From Acetobacter nitrogenifigens DSM 23921 = NBRC 105050 (GTDB lineage: Bacteria; Pseudomonadota; Alphaproteobacteria; Acetobacterales; Acetobacteraceae), in NCBI RefSeq assembly GCF_000429165.1, contig NZ_AUBI01000014.1, forward strand, positions 1 to 64,000: 64,000 bases of DNA. Direction: 5' to 3'. The translations under genes were made by a program, and so were the position numbers. The notes under the pieces were generated by a model, which saw only the letters and a list, made by a program, of their open reading frames with translations, made no database searches and was not told the origin of the DNA. Every line of letters begins with the position of its first letter. The stretch's first letter is position 1. Below are positions 18,225 to 26,916 of the stretch, piece after piece.

Positions 18225-20318
18225 TCACGCTGTAATGTTGACGGCGCCGGAACGCCGGTAGGGTGACGCAACAAAAACTGGTTCTACGGCGTCATCAGAA
18301 CGACCGGTCGCGCCGGGGAAAGACATTCCGCCGGAAAGCCGACTGCCGCTGTCGCGCCCGCTATACCCGCCGTCTGCAGACGCACCGGAGCCAGGATCGA
18401 ACGCTCTGGACGCGCCGTCGTCGCCCCCCTGTGGCGGACCACTGAGCAAATCCTGCCGGGCCTCGCCCCCGATATTTGAAGCGAGACCGAACGTCACCTG
18501 AGCGGATCTGGCGTCCACCCCCGAACTTTCCAGTGCGCGCGTCAGTTCGGCCCGATCAGTCTGCAACGACTGCAGAACATCGACCGCACCAGCTTCGATA
18601 TGAATACGCAGACCTTCAGTATTTTCGCCTTTACTGATCGCCACATTTACAGAAGAGTCCACCCCGTCGACCGGAAGCGTCATGGTGACCACGGAGCTTC
18701 CATCCGCCGCTCGTGCGACATCGATCCGGGTCGCCTCTCCGGAATTCGCCTGAGCCACGTGCCGCATTTCGGTGTCGGAAAATGGCGTTTCCCCAATAGT
18801 CGAGGCGAGTTTCTGCTCCGACAGCACTGGAGCGAAGCCCATCTGAAGCGCGGCGGTCGGGACGGGCGCGTCGCTCAGTGCGGCGCCCTGCCCTTCGCCA
18901 GACATCGACCGCCTGTCTTCGTTCTGGTCGGAAGAGCCGCCGCGAGACCGACCATCTGCGGCGGCCAACGGCTGCATGCTCGATCCGGTCGGCACAGTTG
19001 AGGCCACGCCCGCCCCATTCGCGGCCTGAACGTCACGGCCGTTGAGATTTGCCTTCTTCGTGACGTCCGGCAACGACGAGACGCTTCCACTCTGCGGCGT
19101 TGCGGCGGCCGAAGCCACGCTAACCGTGGACTGGACCACTTCGGGAGACGTTTGAGAGGCGGCGCTCACCATTACAGCGCCCCTGACGCCCTCCGAGGCC
19201 AGTTGCTGAGCAAGTGCGCGGACGCCAGATTTCGCGGAGGCGGCGCCTGGCGCAGCCGCGCCTCCTGCCTGTCCGCCGCTCGTCTGCGGCATCGCAGCTT
19301 GTGCAGCGCCTGAGTCTCCTCGGTCAGACTGAGTCTGAGCCTGCATGTCCGCCAAAACCGGCGCCGGCGATGACTGCGCGCCTGCCAACATAGACGAAGC
19401 GTTCTGCGTAAGCGCACCAGCCATGGCGTGCTCGTCAATCTTCGGCGCCTCCCCAGTCCTGGCTGCGCCCGCCACGTTATCCGAGGTTACGGGCGCAACA
19501 TCTTGAGCGTTCGACTTATCGTCAGTTACGGACGCAAGTTGTACACCCTGCATCACAGGCGATTCTGGAGACGGTGAGCCTGGATCCACACCTCCGACCA
19601 CGTCGCTGGCGCAAACGCCCCCTCCGTTCGTGGAAATTCGCGCGGCGGGCTGAGACACGACCGGCGTGGGCATTGCTGCGCCAGCAAGCAGTTGCATCGC
19701 CGCCACGCTCGCGTCACCCGAAGATGCATCCTGCGATACAGCGCCGGACGAAGACTCCGCTGCGTCGTCTTCATGACGCGTACGACTTCCCTTGCCCGTC
19801 GACGCGCTTGATCGGACCTGTCCCTGCGTCGAATTGACGGCGCTTTGATTTGCGTCCTCCACGGTCATCGCCTGTGCCGTCTGCTGATCATTGGCAGTCG
19901 TCGGATCGTCACTTTCCTCTCCCGATTCCTGCGACCGGGCCGGAATATTGCCGTCCGTCGCATCGACAACGCCCTGCGCGTCGGCCGCTGGCCTTGACCC
20001 GCCCTGCGCGCTCGCGCAGCCGGACGTCTTCGCGGACGCCGTTCCCGGCAAACCACCGGGCGCGGCCCGCGAAGCTGCCGCCGAGGGTTTGTTCGCCAAC
20101 GACGCATCCCTGGTCGATACTGTCCGGGAAAAATTTATATCTCGTATAGACGCCGTCCTCCCCCCACTGGTCGTCTCGTTGGCCAGCAAGCTTGAAAAAG
20201 ATCGATGGACTTGTGTCGCGGGCATCGAACGCGACGCGCCGGAGCTGGCGTCCGCGTCCCCGGGGGAGGAAACCAACGATGAAATTTTAGAGCCAGTCAA
20301 ATGCACTATGGGCGTCAT
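18225..20318 (-). CDS. fliK: Flagellar hook-length control protein FliK
   Basis: FliK measures hook length and switches the export gate to filament substrates. The 697-residue protein is a long, low-complexity Ala/Ser/Gly/Gln-rich secreted ruler with a C-terminal folded Flg_hook domain (about residues 540-625: ATRIDVARAADGSSVVTMTL, then LRIHIEAGAVDVLQSLQTDR and ALESSGVDARSAQVTFGL). The low-complexity tail after it is also typical. The ATG at 20318 is preferred: GGAA lies seven bases upstream and the sigma-54-type promoter at 20354-20369 leaves a short leader. Further ATGs exist at 20324 and 20393. It probably forms an operon with flgD. Confidence 0.85.
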   Translation of the reverse strand: MTPIVHLTGSKISSLVSSPGDADASSGASRSMPATQVHRSFSSLLANETTSGGRTASIRDINFSRTVSTRDASLANKPSAAASRAAPGGLPGTASAKTSGCASAQGGSRPAADAQGVVDATDGNIPARSQESGEESDDPTTANDQQTAQAMTVEDANQSAVNSTQGQVRSSASTGKGSRTRHEDDAAESSSGAVSQDASSGDASVAAMQLLAGAAMPTPVVSQPAARISTNGGGVCASDVVGGVDPGSPSPESPVMQGVQLASVTDDKSNAQDVAPVTSDNVAGAARTGEAPKIDEHAMAGALTQNASSMLAGAQSSPAPVLADMQAQTQSDRGDSGAAQAAMPQTSGGQAGGAAAPGAASAKSGVRALAQQLASEGVRGAVMVSAASQTSPEVVQSTVSVASAAATPQSGSVSSLPDVTKKANLNGRDVQAANGAGVASTVPTGSSMQPLAAADGRSRGGSSDQNEDRRSMSGEGQGAALSDAPVPTAALQMGFAPVLSEQKLASTIGETPFSDTEMRHVAQANSGEATRIDVARAADGSSVVTMTLPVDGVDSSVNVAISKGENTEGLRIHIEAGAVDVLQSLQTDRAELTRALESSGVDARSAQVTFGLASNIGGEARQDLLSGPPQGGDDGASRAFDPGSGASADGGYSGRDSGSRLSGGMSFPGATGRSDDAVEPVFVASPYRRSGAVNITA

Positions 20319-20353
20319 TAACATTTCCGATCGTCCAGAACGTCTCGATCCCA

Positions 20354-20369
20354 TGCAAAAAACGGGCCA
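20354..20369 (-). promoter_or_regulatory. Sigma-54 (RpoN)-type promoter for fliK-flgD
   Basis: On the minus strand the sequence reads TGGCCCGTTTTTTGCA, matching TGGCACG-N4-TTGCA with the invariant GG and GC at the required spacing. The predicted start site is near 20343, about 25 bases before the fliK ATG. Sigma-54 control of hook genes is established in Caulobacter and other alphaproteobacteria. Confidence 0.7.
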
Positions 20370-20429
20370 ACTCGCATCCTCCAGCTCAGGCAAGGCTGAT
20401 CTGGATTCAAGCCGAACTCACGACGTTCC

Positions 20430-20452
20430 ATTTGTGCCGACTAGGCACAAAT
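20430..20452. promoter_or_regulatory. Palindromic operator candidate between the two flagellar promoters
   Basis: ATTTGTGCC at 20430-20438 and GGCACAAAT at 20444-20452 form a perfect nine-base inverted repeat around GACTA. A second, overlapping dyad GGCA-N5-TGCC lies at 20444-20456. It sits about 60 bases upstream of the fliK promoter and 115 bases upstream of the flgE promoter, the usual distance for an enhancer-binding-protein site such as that of FlbD. The binding protein is not known from the sequence. Confidence 0.5.
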
Positions 20453-20566
20453 TGCCGGTCCATATTGACCTACCTGCGCGTTTTTTGGCGCCACATCGCC
20501 ATCCATCAGCTCACTCGAGCGGCGCTCAACTGCGAACAGGGCGTCGAAGCGCGCTCCCGAAAAAGT

Positions 20567-20582
20567 TGGCATGGTTCCTGCA
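20567..20582 (+). promoter_or_regulatory. Sigma-54 (RpoN)-type promoter for flgE-flgK-flgL
   Basis: TGGCATGGTTCCTGCA matches the -24/-12 consensus TGGCAY-R-N4-YTGCA with GG and GC correctly spaced. The predicted start is near 20593, leaving a leader of about 54 bases before the flgE ATG at 20647. Confidence 0.75.
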
Positions 20583-20646
20583 TAGAGTTTCAGCGTCGTG
20601 GTTCGGCGACGCCGGCCGTCGCAAAAACCCGCCTGAGGAGTGATTC

Positions 20647-21957
20647 ATGTCGATTTTCAATTCTTTGACCACCGCCGTGGCTGGCATCAACGCCCAGTCC
20701 ACCGCCTTCACCAATTTGAGCAATAACATCGCCAACAGTCAGACAACCGGCTACAAGGCCTCGACAACAAGTTTTCAGGATTTCGTCTCGAGCTCCCTCA
20801 GATCCAGCAGCTCGGACGCCGTGTCCGACGGCGTCGGCGCCGTGACGCACACCTCGACGCAGCAGCAGGGAACGGTCTCGGCCAGCACCAATTCGCTGGC
20901 TGTCGCGATTTCCGGAAACGGCTTTTTCGACGTCTCCAAGGAGAGCGGACAAGCCACCTCAGGAACCGAAAGATTCAGCGATCAGCAGTACTACACCAGA
21001 AACGGCGATTTTTACGAAGACAAGAACGGTTATCTGGTGAATACGTCGGGCTATTATCTCGATGGATATCAGGCCGACGCGACCACAGGGACGCTCGGCA
21101 CGTCGCTGACCCAGATCAACGTTTCCAACGTCGTGTTCCGTCCCACCGAAACCACCAAACTGACCATGACGGGAGACGTCGGCAGCACGACCCTGCCGTC
21201 GAGCGGCGCCGCCACAACGACGACCAGTTCGACAATCTACGACTCCCAAAGCGCCAGCCATACGCTGGACGTCACCTGGACGCAGGATAGCGCCAACCCG
21301 CTGAAATGGACCGTCTCCGCCAGCGACCCGTCGGATTCCTCCGCCATAAGCGCAACGCCCTATACCGTCACCTTCGACTCAAGCGGGGCTATCGCGTCGG
21401 TCACCGATTCTTCCGGCGACGCCGTTGGCTCAAGCCTGAGCGGGGCTACCGCATCCATCCCCATCACCGCCAATTATAACGGCACGTCCCAGAGCATCGC
21501 GCTGAATATCGGTACGATCGGCAGCAGCAGCGCCACGACGCTTTCAACGACCAGTTCAACCAGCACCACGCCGACCCTGACCAGCGACAGCGTGACCAGC
21601 GGAACATATGAGGGCGTCGAAATGGAAAGCGACGGCTCGGTCATGGCTGAGTTCAGCAACGGCGATACGCAGCTCGTCGGTAAAATCGCCCTGTCGAGCT
21701 TCGCCAATGCAGACGGGCTGTCGGCTGTCGACGGACAGGCCTACGTCGGCACCGCGCAGTCCGGCTCCGCCACCACGGGCGTCGTCGGCGCCAACGGCAC
21801 GGGCACGCTGGAGACCTCGTCCGTTGAGTCGTCCACCACCGACCTGACGTCCGACCTGTCGGGTCTGATCGTCGCGCAGGAAGCCTACACGGCGAACACA
21901 AAAGTCGTGACCACGGCGAACCAGTTGCTGCAGTCGACGATCGCCATGATCCAGTAA
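20647..21957 (+). CDS. flgE: Flagellar hook protein FlgE
   Basis: Forms the hook, the universal joint of the flagellum. The 436-residue protein has the axial-protein N-terminus (SIFNSLTTAVAGINAQSTAF, then NLSNNIANSQTTGYKAS), the FlgE-type SGNGFFDV and TRNGDFYEDKNGYLVN motifs near residues 85-130, a variable Ser/Thr-rich central domain, and the conserved C-terminal helix (LIVAQEAYTANTKVVTTANQ). The ATG at 20647 has GAGGAG six bases upstream. It is the first gene of flgE-flgK-flgL, behind a sigma-54-type promoter and divergent from fliK. Confidence 0.95.
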   Translation: MSIFNSLTTAVAGINAQSTAFTNLSNNIANSQTTGYKASTTSFQDFVSSSLRSSSSDAVSDGVGAVTHTSTQQQGTVSASTNSLAVAISGNGFFDVSKESGQATSGTERFSDQQYYTRNGDFYEDKNGYLVNTSGYYLDGYQADATTGTLGTSLTQINVSNVVFRPTETTKLTMTGDVGSTTLPSSGAATTTTSSTIYDSQSASHTLDVTWTQDSANPLKWTVSASDPSDSSAISATPYTVTFDSSGAIASVTDSSGDAVGSSLSGATASIPITANYNGTSQSIALNIGTIGSSSATTLSTTSSTSTTPTLTSDSVTSGTYEGVEMESDGSVMAEFSNGDTQLVGKIALSSFANADGLSAVDGQAYVGTAQSGSATTGVVGANGTGTLETSSVESSTTDLTSDLSGLIVAQEAYTANTKVVTTANQLLQSTIAMIQ

Positions 21958-22090
21958 TTCAATTTCATATATTGTTTACGGAAGCGGGGTAGGCTGCACC
22001 ATCGCAGAATATCCCGCAGGTTCGTCGGGTTTTATATCGTCTCTTGGAGCCCATATCCGCCGAAAGAGCGCAGTGCCGGAGAAGGTCAGA

Positions 22091-23605
22091 ATGGATCTGA
22101 ACTCATCGCTCTCGATCGCCACCAGCGGACTGGAAGCCACCCAATATGCGCTGGGCGTCGTCTCGCAAAACGTTTCGAACGCCAGCACAACCGGATATGT
22201 CGAGGAAATTTCGCAGGTTTCCTCTCGCGACAGCGCTGGCGTCGGGTCCGGCGTGTCAATCGGCCTTACGACGCGTAACGTCAACAACGCCCTGATGGCC
22301 GGGCTTTATACACAGAACGCCAGCGTGGCGGCCTTGACGGCGACAAGCGATTCGCTGTCCTCAATCACGGCATTACAGGGCTCGACCAGCGCGACATCCG
22401 GATCGAGCAACACGCTGTCCGACCTGCTGGGAAACATCTCCAACGACTTCACTGCGCTGGTGTCCAACCCGACGAGCGACACCGAACGCTCGACGGTCAT
22501 CTCCGACGCCCAGACCCTGACGTCGACGATCAATTCCCTGTCGAACGAGTATCAGACTCAACGTCAAAACGCGCAGGACACAATCGTCACCGCTGTTTCC
22601 GACGTCAATACGGACCTGACGACGATCGGCGCCCTGTCGCAGCAGATCATGAAGCTTAAGGTCACCGGCGCCAGCGTCGCTGACCTCGAGAACCAGCGCG
22701 CCAGCGCAATGTCCGATCTTTCGTCGAAAATATCTGTGACATTCACGGAAACATCGACCGGAGACATGCTGGTCAAGACGGCTGACGGCACGGAGCTGCC
22801 CACGCAGCCGTCAAGTAGTTCCGGCGTGACCATCCCGACCTCCACATGGCCTTTGTCGACCGAATCCGCCTCCGTCGACGCCACGAGCAGCTATCCCGGA
22901 ACCACCTCGGGTTCCGCCATTCCTGGCATCGAACTCAACGGCACCGACATCACCACCAGCCTGACCGGCGGAACTCTGGGCGCAAACATTCAGCTTAGAG
23001 ACAGTGTTTACCCGACGATGCAGGCTCAGCTCGATTCCTTTTCCTATACGCTCGCCAATCGCTTCAACGCCGCAGGACTGACGCTGTTCACCGATGGAAC
23101 AGGCAGCATGCCGTCTTCCTCGACAACGACAGGCACGCCAGACGGCATTGTCGGCCTGGCCAGCACACTTGAGGTCAATCCGGACATCGTCAGCGACACG
23201 TCCCAACTCTCGCCGAACGGTTCGACGACGTTGGCGTCCACAGTGCTGTCGAGCGCCTTGGGTTCAGCGACAAATGACGTATCCGGGACGCTCTCGGCGC
23301 CGAGCTCCGGGCTTGGCATGACCGGAACATTGTCCACAGGATACAGCTCGACGCTCAGCCTCGCCAATCTCGCAACGACGCTGACATCCGCACAGGCGCA
23401 GGTCGCGTCCACGGCGTCTTCAAGCCTGACGACGGCGACGTCAGTCCAGACCAGTCTTTCGACGCAGGTTTCCAACGTGTCCGGCGTCAACGTGGACGAC
23501 GAAATGTCAAAAATCGTCGCCTTGCAAAACGCCTACACGGCAAACGCCAAGATCGTCACAACCGTCCAAAGCATGTTCACAGCCCTTCTGGACGCGATCA
23601 ACTGA
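22091..23605 (+). CDS. flgK: Flagellar hook-associated protein 1 FlgK
   Basis: Joins the hook to the filament. The 504-residue protein has the axial N-terminus (SSLSIATSGLEATQYAL, SQNVSNASTTGYVEE), a coiled-coil-rich D1 region and the FlgK-type C-terminus (SGVNVDDEMSKIVALQNAYT, ANAKIVTTVQSMFTALLDA). The central part is Ser/Thr-rich. The ATG at 22091 has GGAGAAGG five bases upstream; a GTG at 22073 is in frame but lies within that ribosome site region. It follows flgE by 133 bases and is two bases upstream of flgL. Confidence 0.93.
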   Translation: MDLNSSLSIATSGLEATQYALGVVSQNVSNASTTGYVEEISQVSSRDSAGVGSGVSIGLTTRNVNNALMAGLYTQNASVAALTATSDSLSSITALQGSTSATSGSSNTLSDLLGNISNDFTALVSNPTSDTERSTVISDAQTLTSTINSLSNEYQTQRQNAQDTIVTAVSDVNTDLTTIGALSQQIMKLKVTGASVADLENQRASAMSDLSSKISVTFTETSTGDMLVKTADGTELPTQPSSSSGVTIPTSTWPLSTESASVDATSSYPGTTSGSAIPGIELNGTDITTSLTGGTLGANIQLRDSVYPTMQAQLDSFSYTLANRFNAAGLTLFTDGTGSMPSSSTTTGTPDGIVGLASTLEVNPDIVSDTSQLSPNGSTTLASTVLSSALGSATNDVSGTLSAPSSGLGMTGTLSTGYSSTLSLANLATTLTSAQAQVASTASSSLTTATSVQTSLSTQVSNVSGVNVDDEMSKIVALQNAYTANAKIVTTVQSMFTALLDAIN

Positions 23606-23607
23606 TC

Positions 23608-24690
23608 ATGAGCACCACCATCGGACAATACGGAGCCTCTGGAACATTATATGTTCTCGAACAGGCGATCTCGAACCTCAACACTCAGGAAGCCAATCTG
23701 AGCGGAGAAGCGTCGACAGGAGTCACCTCCACAAGCTACGCCGGACTGGGCGACAACCGTTCGGCGGCGCTCAGCCTCGAACCTCAGATCACGGCTGTAT
23801 CGGCGTGGCAGAACAGCATCACGACGGCTCGAGGCACGCTGTCCACGACCCAAACCGCCCTGACGCAGATATCGTCGATGGTGACGACGCTACAAACGAA
23901 TCTTCTGTCCTTGAGCGGAAGTCTGGGGCAAAGCGAGTTGAAGTCGATCGTAAGCACCGCCACGAGCGACCTCGCCACTCTGGGCACTCTCCTGAACACA
24001 TCGTCGGGTTCCGGCTACGTCTTCGCTGGCACGGACGCCAACGACCCACCAGTCACCGACCCCAGCGGCCTGAGCACCAGTTCGCTCGCACAGGCGACGT
24101 CGTCCGTCGTCTCCTCTCTGTCGTCGTCGTCGGCTGCAAGCGTTCTTGAGCAGGCGACCGCTCTCGCGACCGGGACAGGTTCGAACGCAAGCTATTCAGT
24201 TTTCTCGTCCGCCCTTTCAGTCGACGGAACATCCGCGTCCTCCCTTCAGAGTTCCGCCGTTATCGGTTTGAACGATACCGTCAGCGTTGGAATGATCGCG
24301 ACCCAGGGCTCTGACGCCACGGCCACATCCACAGGTTCGCCTATCCGCGATTTGATCCGCAACCTGATGGTTGTCGCTTCGTTGGGATCCGCCGACACGT
24401 CCAGTACGCAGTTCTCCGACTTGATCAGCAGCCTGCAGACGTCGACCTCCTCCATCTCAACATCGCTGACGAATGAGGAAGGAACTCTCGGCATCAGTCA
24501 AAACTCGCTTTCATCTCAATCGACGATGCTGTCCACGATGAGCACGATGCTCAACACCCAATTGGACAACGCAAAATCTGCCGACCTCGCAAGCGTATCG
24601 GTGCAAACGACAGCAATACAGAATCAGCTCGAAGCGTCTTACTCTCTTGTCGCAAGCCTCAAGAGCATGACGCTCGCGAGTTACATTTAA
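23608..24690 (+). CDS. flgL: Flagellar hook-associated protein 3 FlgL
   Basis: The second hook-filament junction protein, related to flagellin. The 360-residue product has a flagellin-like N-terminal coiled coil (LYVLEQAISNLNTQEANLSG, then TGVTSTSYAGLGDNRSAALS), the junction segment TSSGSGYVFAGTDANDPPV near residue 135, and a C-terminal coiled coil ending in EASYSLVASLKSMTLASYI. Its ATG follows the flgK stop by two bases without a separate ribosome site, suggesting translational coupling. A hairpin lies about 80 bases after the stop. Confidence 0.92.
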   Translation: MSTTIGQYGASGTLYVLEQAISNLNTQEANLSGEASTGVTSTSYAGLGDNRSAALSLEPQITAVSAWQNSITTARGTLSTTQTALTQISSMVTTLQTNLLSLSGSLGQSELKSIVSTATSDLATLGTLLNTSSGSGYVFAGTDANDPPVTDPSGLSTSSLAQATSSVVSSLSSSSAASVLEQATALATGTGSNASYSVFSSALSVDGTSASSLQSSAVIGLNDTVSVGMIATQGSDATATSTGSPIRDLIRNLMVVASLGSADTSSTQFSDLISSLQTSTSSISTSLTNEEGTLGISQNSLSSQSTMLSTMSTMLNTQLDNAKSADLASVSVQTTAIQNQLEASYSLVASLKSMTLASYI

Positions 24691-24767
24691 ACTGGCGCAA
24701 AAACAAACAAAGAGTTCGCATTCGAACTGTTTTTCGCTCTTACCATTCCTTGCGATTGCCCCGGGCA

Positions 24768-24790
24768 AGAACGCGCCAAAAGCGCGTTCT
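24768..24790. terminator. Hairpin between convergent flgL and the cytochrome c gene
   Basis: AGAACGCGC at 24768-24776 and GCGCGTTCT at 24782-24790 form perfect nine-base arms around CAAAA. It sits between converging transcripts and is followed by CAATGCC rather than a T run, so it is a probable bidirectional terminator or 3'-end stabiliser. Confidence 0.55.
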
Positions 24791-24856
24791 CAATGCCAGG
24801 GGCTTTCAAAACAGATACGGGAGGCCCCTAAACCAATACAGAAAGACCTCATCTCA

Positions 24857-26125
24857 TCAATGGCTGCTGTCGCGCGCCTTCGTCACTTCCGTCACATCGA
24901 CATGTCCCTGCGCATGCCCGATACTGGCGAGAACATAATTGGCGATGTCGGCGATATCGCGGTCGTCATAGCCATGACCGAATTCCGGCATGGAAGCCGC
25001 GCCGGTCTGAGTTTCAAGCGACGTCCCTTCGATCATGGCCTGCACGAGATTGCGACCATCTGAGGCCCTTGCCGTATGGCTTCTGTGAATATCGCCGAAA
25101 TGCGTATTGCGCCCGTCACCGCTCTCCAGATGACAGCCTATGCAAGCGCCCTGATACAGGCGCGCGCCACGGTCGATCGACGCCCTGTCGGCCGCTGCAC
25201 GCTCAACGACGCCGGTCTGCGACTGGGGCGGCACATTCCGAAGATAGGTCACCATCGCGCGAATATCGTCCTGCGTCAGGAAGCGAAGACTATGCCCTAC
25301 GACCGACCCCATAGGACCGGCCGCAGAACCATGGTTCTGCGTATGCCCCGTCGACAGGTATTCAATGAGTTCCGCATCGGTCCAGGCGCCAAGGCCGTCT
25401 GAGCGATCGGAGGAAAGATTGTAGGCCAGCCAACCATCCGTCACATTCCCGGCGAAGGCGCGACCATCGGACGCCGCCATCATCCAGTTCCGCGGCGAAT
25501 GGCATTCCTGGCAATGCCCCAGCCCCAAGACAAGAAAACGTCCGCGATTCCATGCGCCTGAACGGCCATGATCGTCAGGATAGTCCGAACGCGGACCGTA
25601 TAGCAGATTCCAGCCGATCATGGCGGAACGCACAATCCCGTACGCGAACACGCCTGTATTCTCGGGCCGCAGCGAACGAGCCGGAGGCAACGTCTTCAGG
25701 TAAGCCCAGATAGCCTGAGCGTCTTCCACGCTCATCCTGCCGTAATCCTGATACGGCATAGCCGGATAGAGACGTCCCTCCGGCCCTTTCCCTTCACGTA
25801 CAGCCCGAACAAAAGTAGCTTCCGACCAGCCGCCCAGTCCGGAGTCCCGATCAGGCGTAATATTCCCGGAATAGATTGCGCCAAAGGGCGCAATGTCGAA
25901 CTTCAGCCCACCGGCGAACGGAACGCCTCCCTTCGCCGTGTGGCAGACCTCGCAATCGGCTGCGCGGGTCAGATACTCGCCCCGCGCCACCAGATCTGCA
26001 TGCGTGTCCGCTCTTGCGAAATTTGCCGAACAGAACGACAGAACGAAAACGACAGCAGCCGTGCATAACCGACCCACGCCGCACAAGCGACGGCGATGGT
26101 CGTTCGTCTCCCGGGGCCCATTCAT
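24857..26125 (-). CDS. Triheme c-type cytochrome, oxidoreductase electron-transfer subunit
   Basis: A 422-residue exported cytochrome with a Sec signal ([14 protein letters not shown], cleavage near ARA-DT) and three heme c attachment sites: CEVCH (about residue 60), CQECH (about 210) and CIGCH (about 330). This is the architecture of the membrane cytochrome subunits of alcohol and aldehyde dehydrogenases in acetic acid bacteria, which pass electrons to ubiquinone. The ATG at 26125 overlaps the stop of the upstream 2Fe-2S gene (ATGA), so the two proteins are co-translated and likely work together. The alternative in-frame start at 26182 would overlap the partner gene heavily. Confidence 0.9.
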   Translation of the reverse strand: MNGPRETNDHRRRLCGVGRLCTAAVVFVLSFCSANFARADTHADLVARGEYLTRAADCEVCHTAKGGVPFAGGLKFDIAPFGAIYSGNITPDRDSGLGGWSEATFVRAVREGKGPEGRLYPAMPYQDYGRMSVEDAQAIWAYLKTLPPARSLRPENTGVFAYGIVRSAMIGWNLLYGPRSDYPDDHGRSGAWNRGRFLVLGLGHCQECHSPRNWMMAASDGRAFAGNVTDGWLAYNLSSDRSDGLGAWTDAELIEYLSTGHTQNHGSAAGPMGSVVGHSLRFLTQDDIRAMVTYLRNVPPQSQTGVVERAAADRASIDRGARLYQGACIGCHLESGDGRNTHFGDIHRSHTARASDGRNLVQAMIEGTSLETQTGAASMPEFGHGYDDRDIADIANYVLASIGHAQGHVDVTEVTKARDSSH

Positions 26126-26580
26126 GCGCCTGCCGCCGCGGCATTGTGGATGGCGGCCCGTATGCGGACATAAGCGCCACAACGGCAGATATTTCCCGAC
26201 ATCGCCGTATCAATCTGCGCATCGGTCGGGTTCGGCGAGCCTCTCAGCAGCGCTATCGCGGCCATGATCTGGCCCGGCTGGCAATAACCACACTGCACGA
26301 CATCAATATCCACCCACGCCTTCATCACAGCGTCAGCAAGCGTATCGCCCGAAACGCCCTCGATCGTCGTGACAGAAGCCTCGCCAATGGCGCCCACCGG
26401 CGTAACGCAAGCGCGCGCCGCCTTTCCGTCGATATGGACCGTGCAGGCGCCGCATTGCGCGATGCCGCAGCCGAATTTGGTTCCCGTCAGTCCGAGAACA
26501 TCGCGCAACACCCAAAGCAACGGGGTGTCGGGCGTGACGTCGACCGGGGTGTCCTGTCCGTTGAGCCGCAATGTGATCAT
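26122..26580 (-). CDS. 2Fe-2S small subunit of a molybdenum hydroxylase/aldehyde oxidoreductase
   Basis: A 152-residue protein of the xanthine-oxidase small-subunit family (IorA/CoxS type). The plant-ferredoxin cluster motif [16 protein letters not shown] (about residues 40-55) and the second cluster motif with [11 protein letters not shown] and ICRCGAY (about residues 97-140) are intact. Such subunits carry electrons from a molybdopterin large subunit to an acceptor, here probably the co-translated cytochrome c. Unusually, no large (about 750-residue) molybdopterin subunit lies on either side. The ATG at 26580 is preferred because the ferredoxin fold starts immediately; the frame runs back to 26682 without homology. 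Confidence 0.92.
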   Translation of the reverse strand: MITLRLNGQDTPVDVTPDTPLLWVLRDVLGLTGTKFGCGIAQCGACTVHIDGKAARACVTPVGAIGEASVTTIEGVSGDTLADAVMKAWVDIDVVQCGYCQPGQIMAAIALLRGSPNPTDAQIDTAMSGNICRCGAYVRIRAAIHNAAAAGA

Positions 26581-26860
26581 GTCGTCCCCGCTATCGCCCC
26601 AGCGCCAAACAATGCGCAGGAGATGCACCCGACGGCAAGCTGGATCGATTGTGCAACAAGCCGCGCACGCTGAACGTGTCACAACGCAAGTCGAACCTCC
26701 CGCGTCTGACGAGTGGCGTCATCCCGTGTTTCTCCATCGTGCTAATTCTCGTAGCGCCCGGAGATCGCAAACCCGCAGGACGTTTTCAAAATATGCAAAC
26801 CCGAATCGAGCCGCGAACTGCCCCATCCGTCTCTACTAGTTCTTGAACGCCCAAACGCAG

Positions 26861-26894
26861 AAAATGCGCGCTGGATAGCCTCCAACGCGCATTT
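26861..26894 (-). terminator. Intrinsic-type terminator after the LpoA-like gene
   Basis: AAATGCGCG at 26862-26870 and CGCGCATTT at 26886-26894 form perfect nine-base arms, and on the minus strand the hairpin ends in TTTT. It starts 23 bases after the stop of the lipoprotein gene. The rest of the gap to 26580 holds no gene I can support. Confidence 0.65.
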
Positions 26895-26916
26895 CGAAGA
26901 ACCGTTGGCGCCGACG

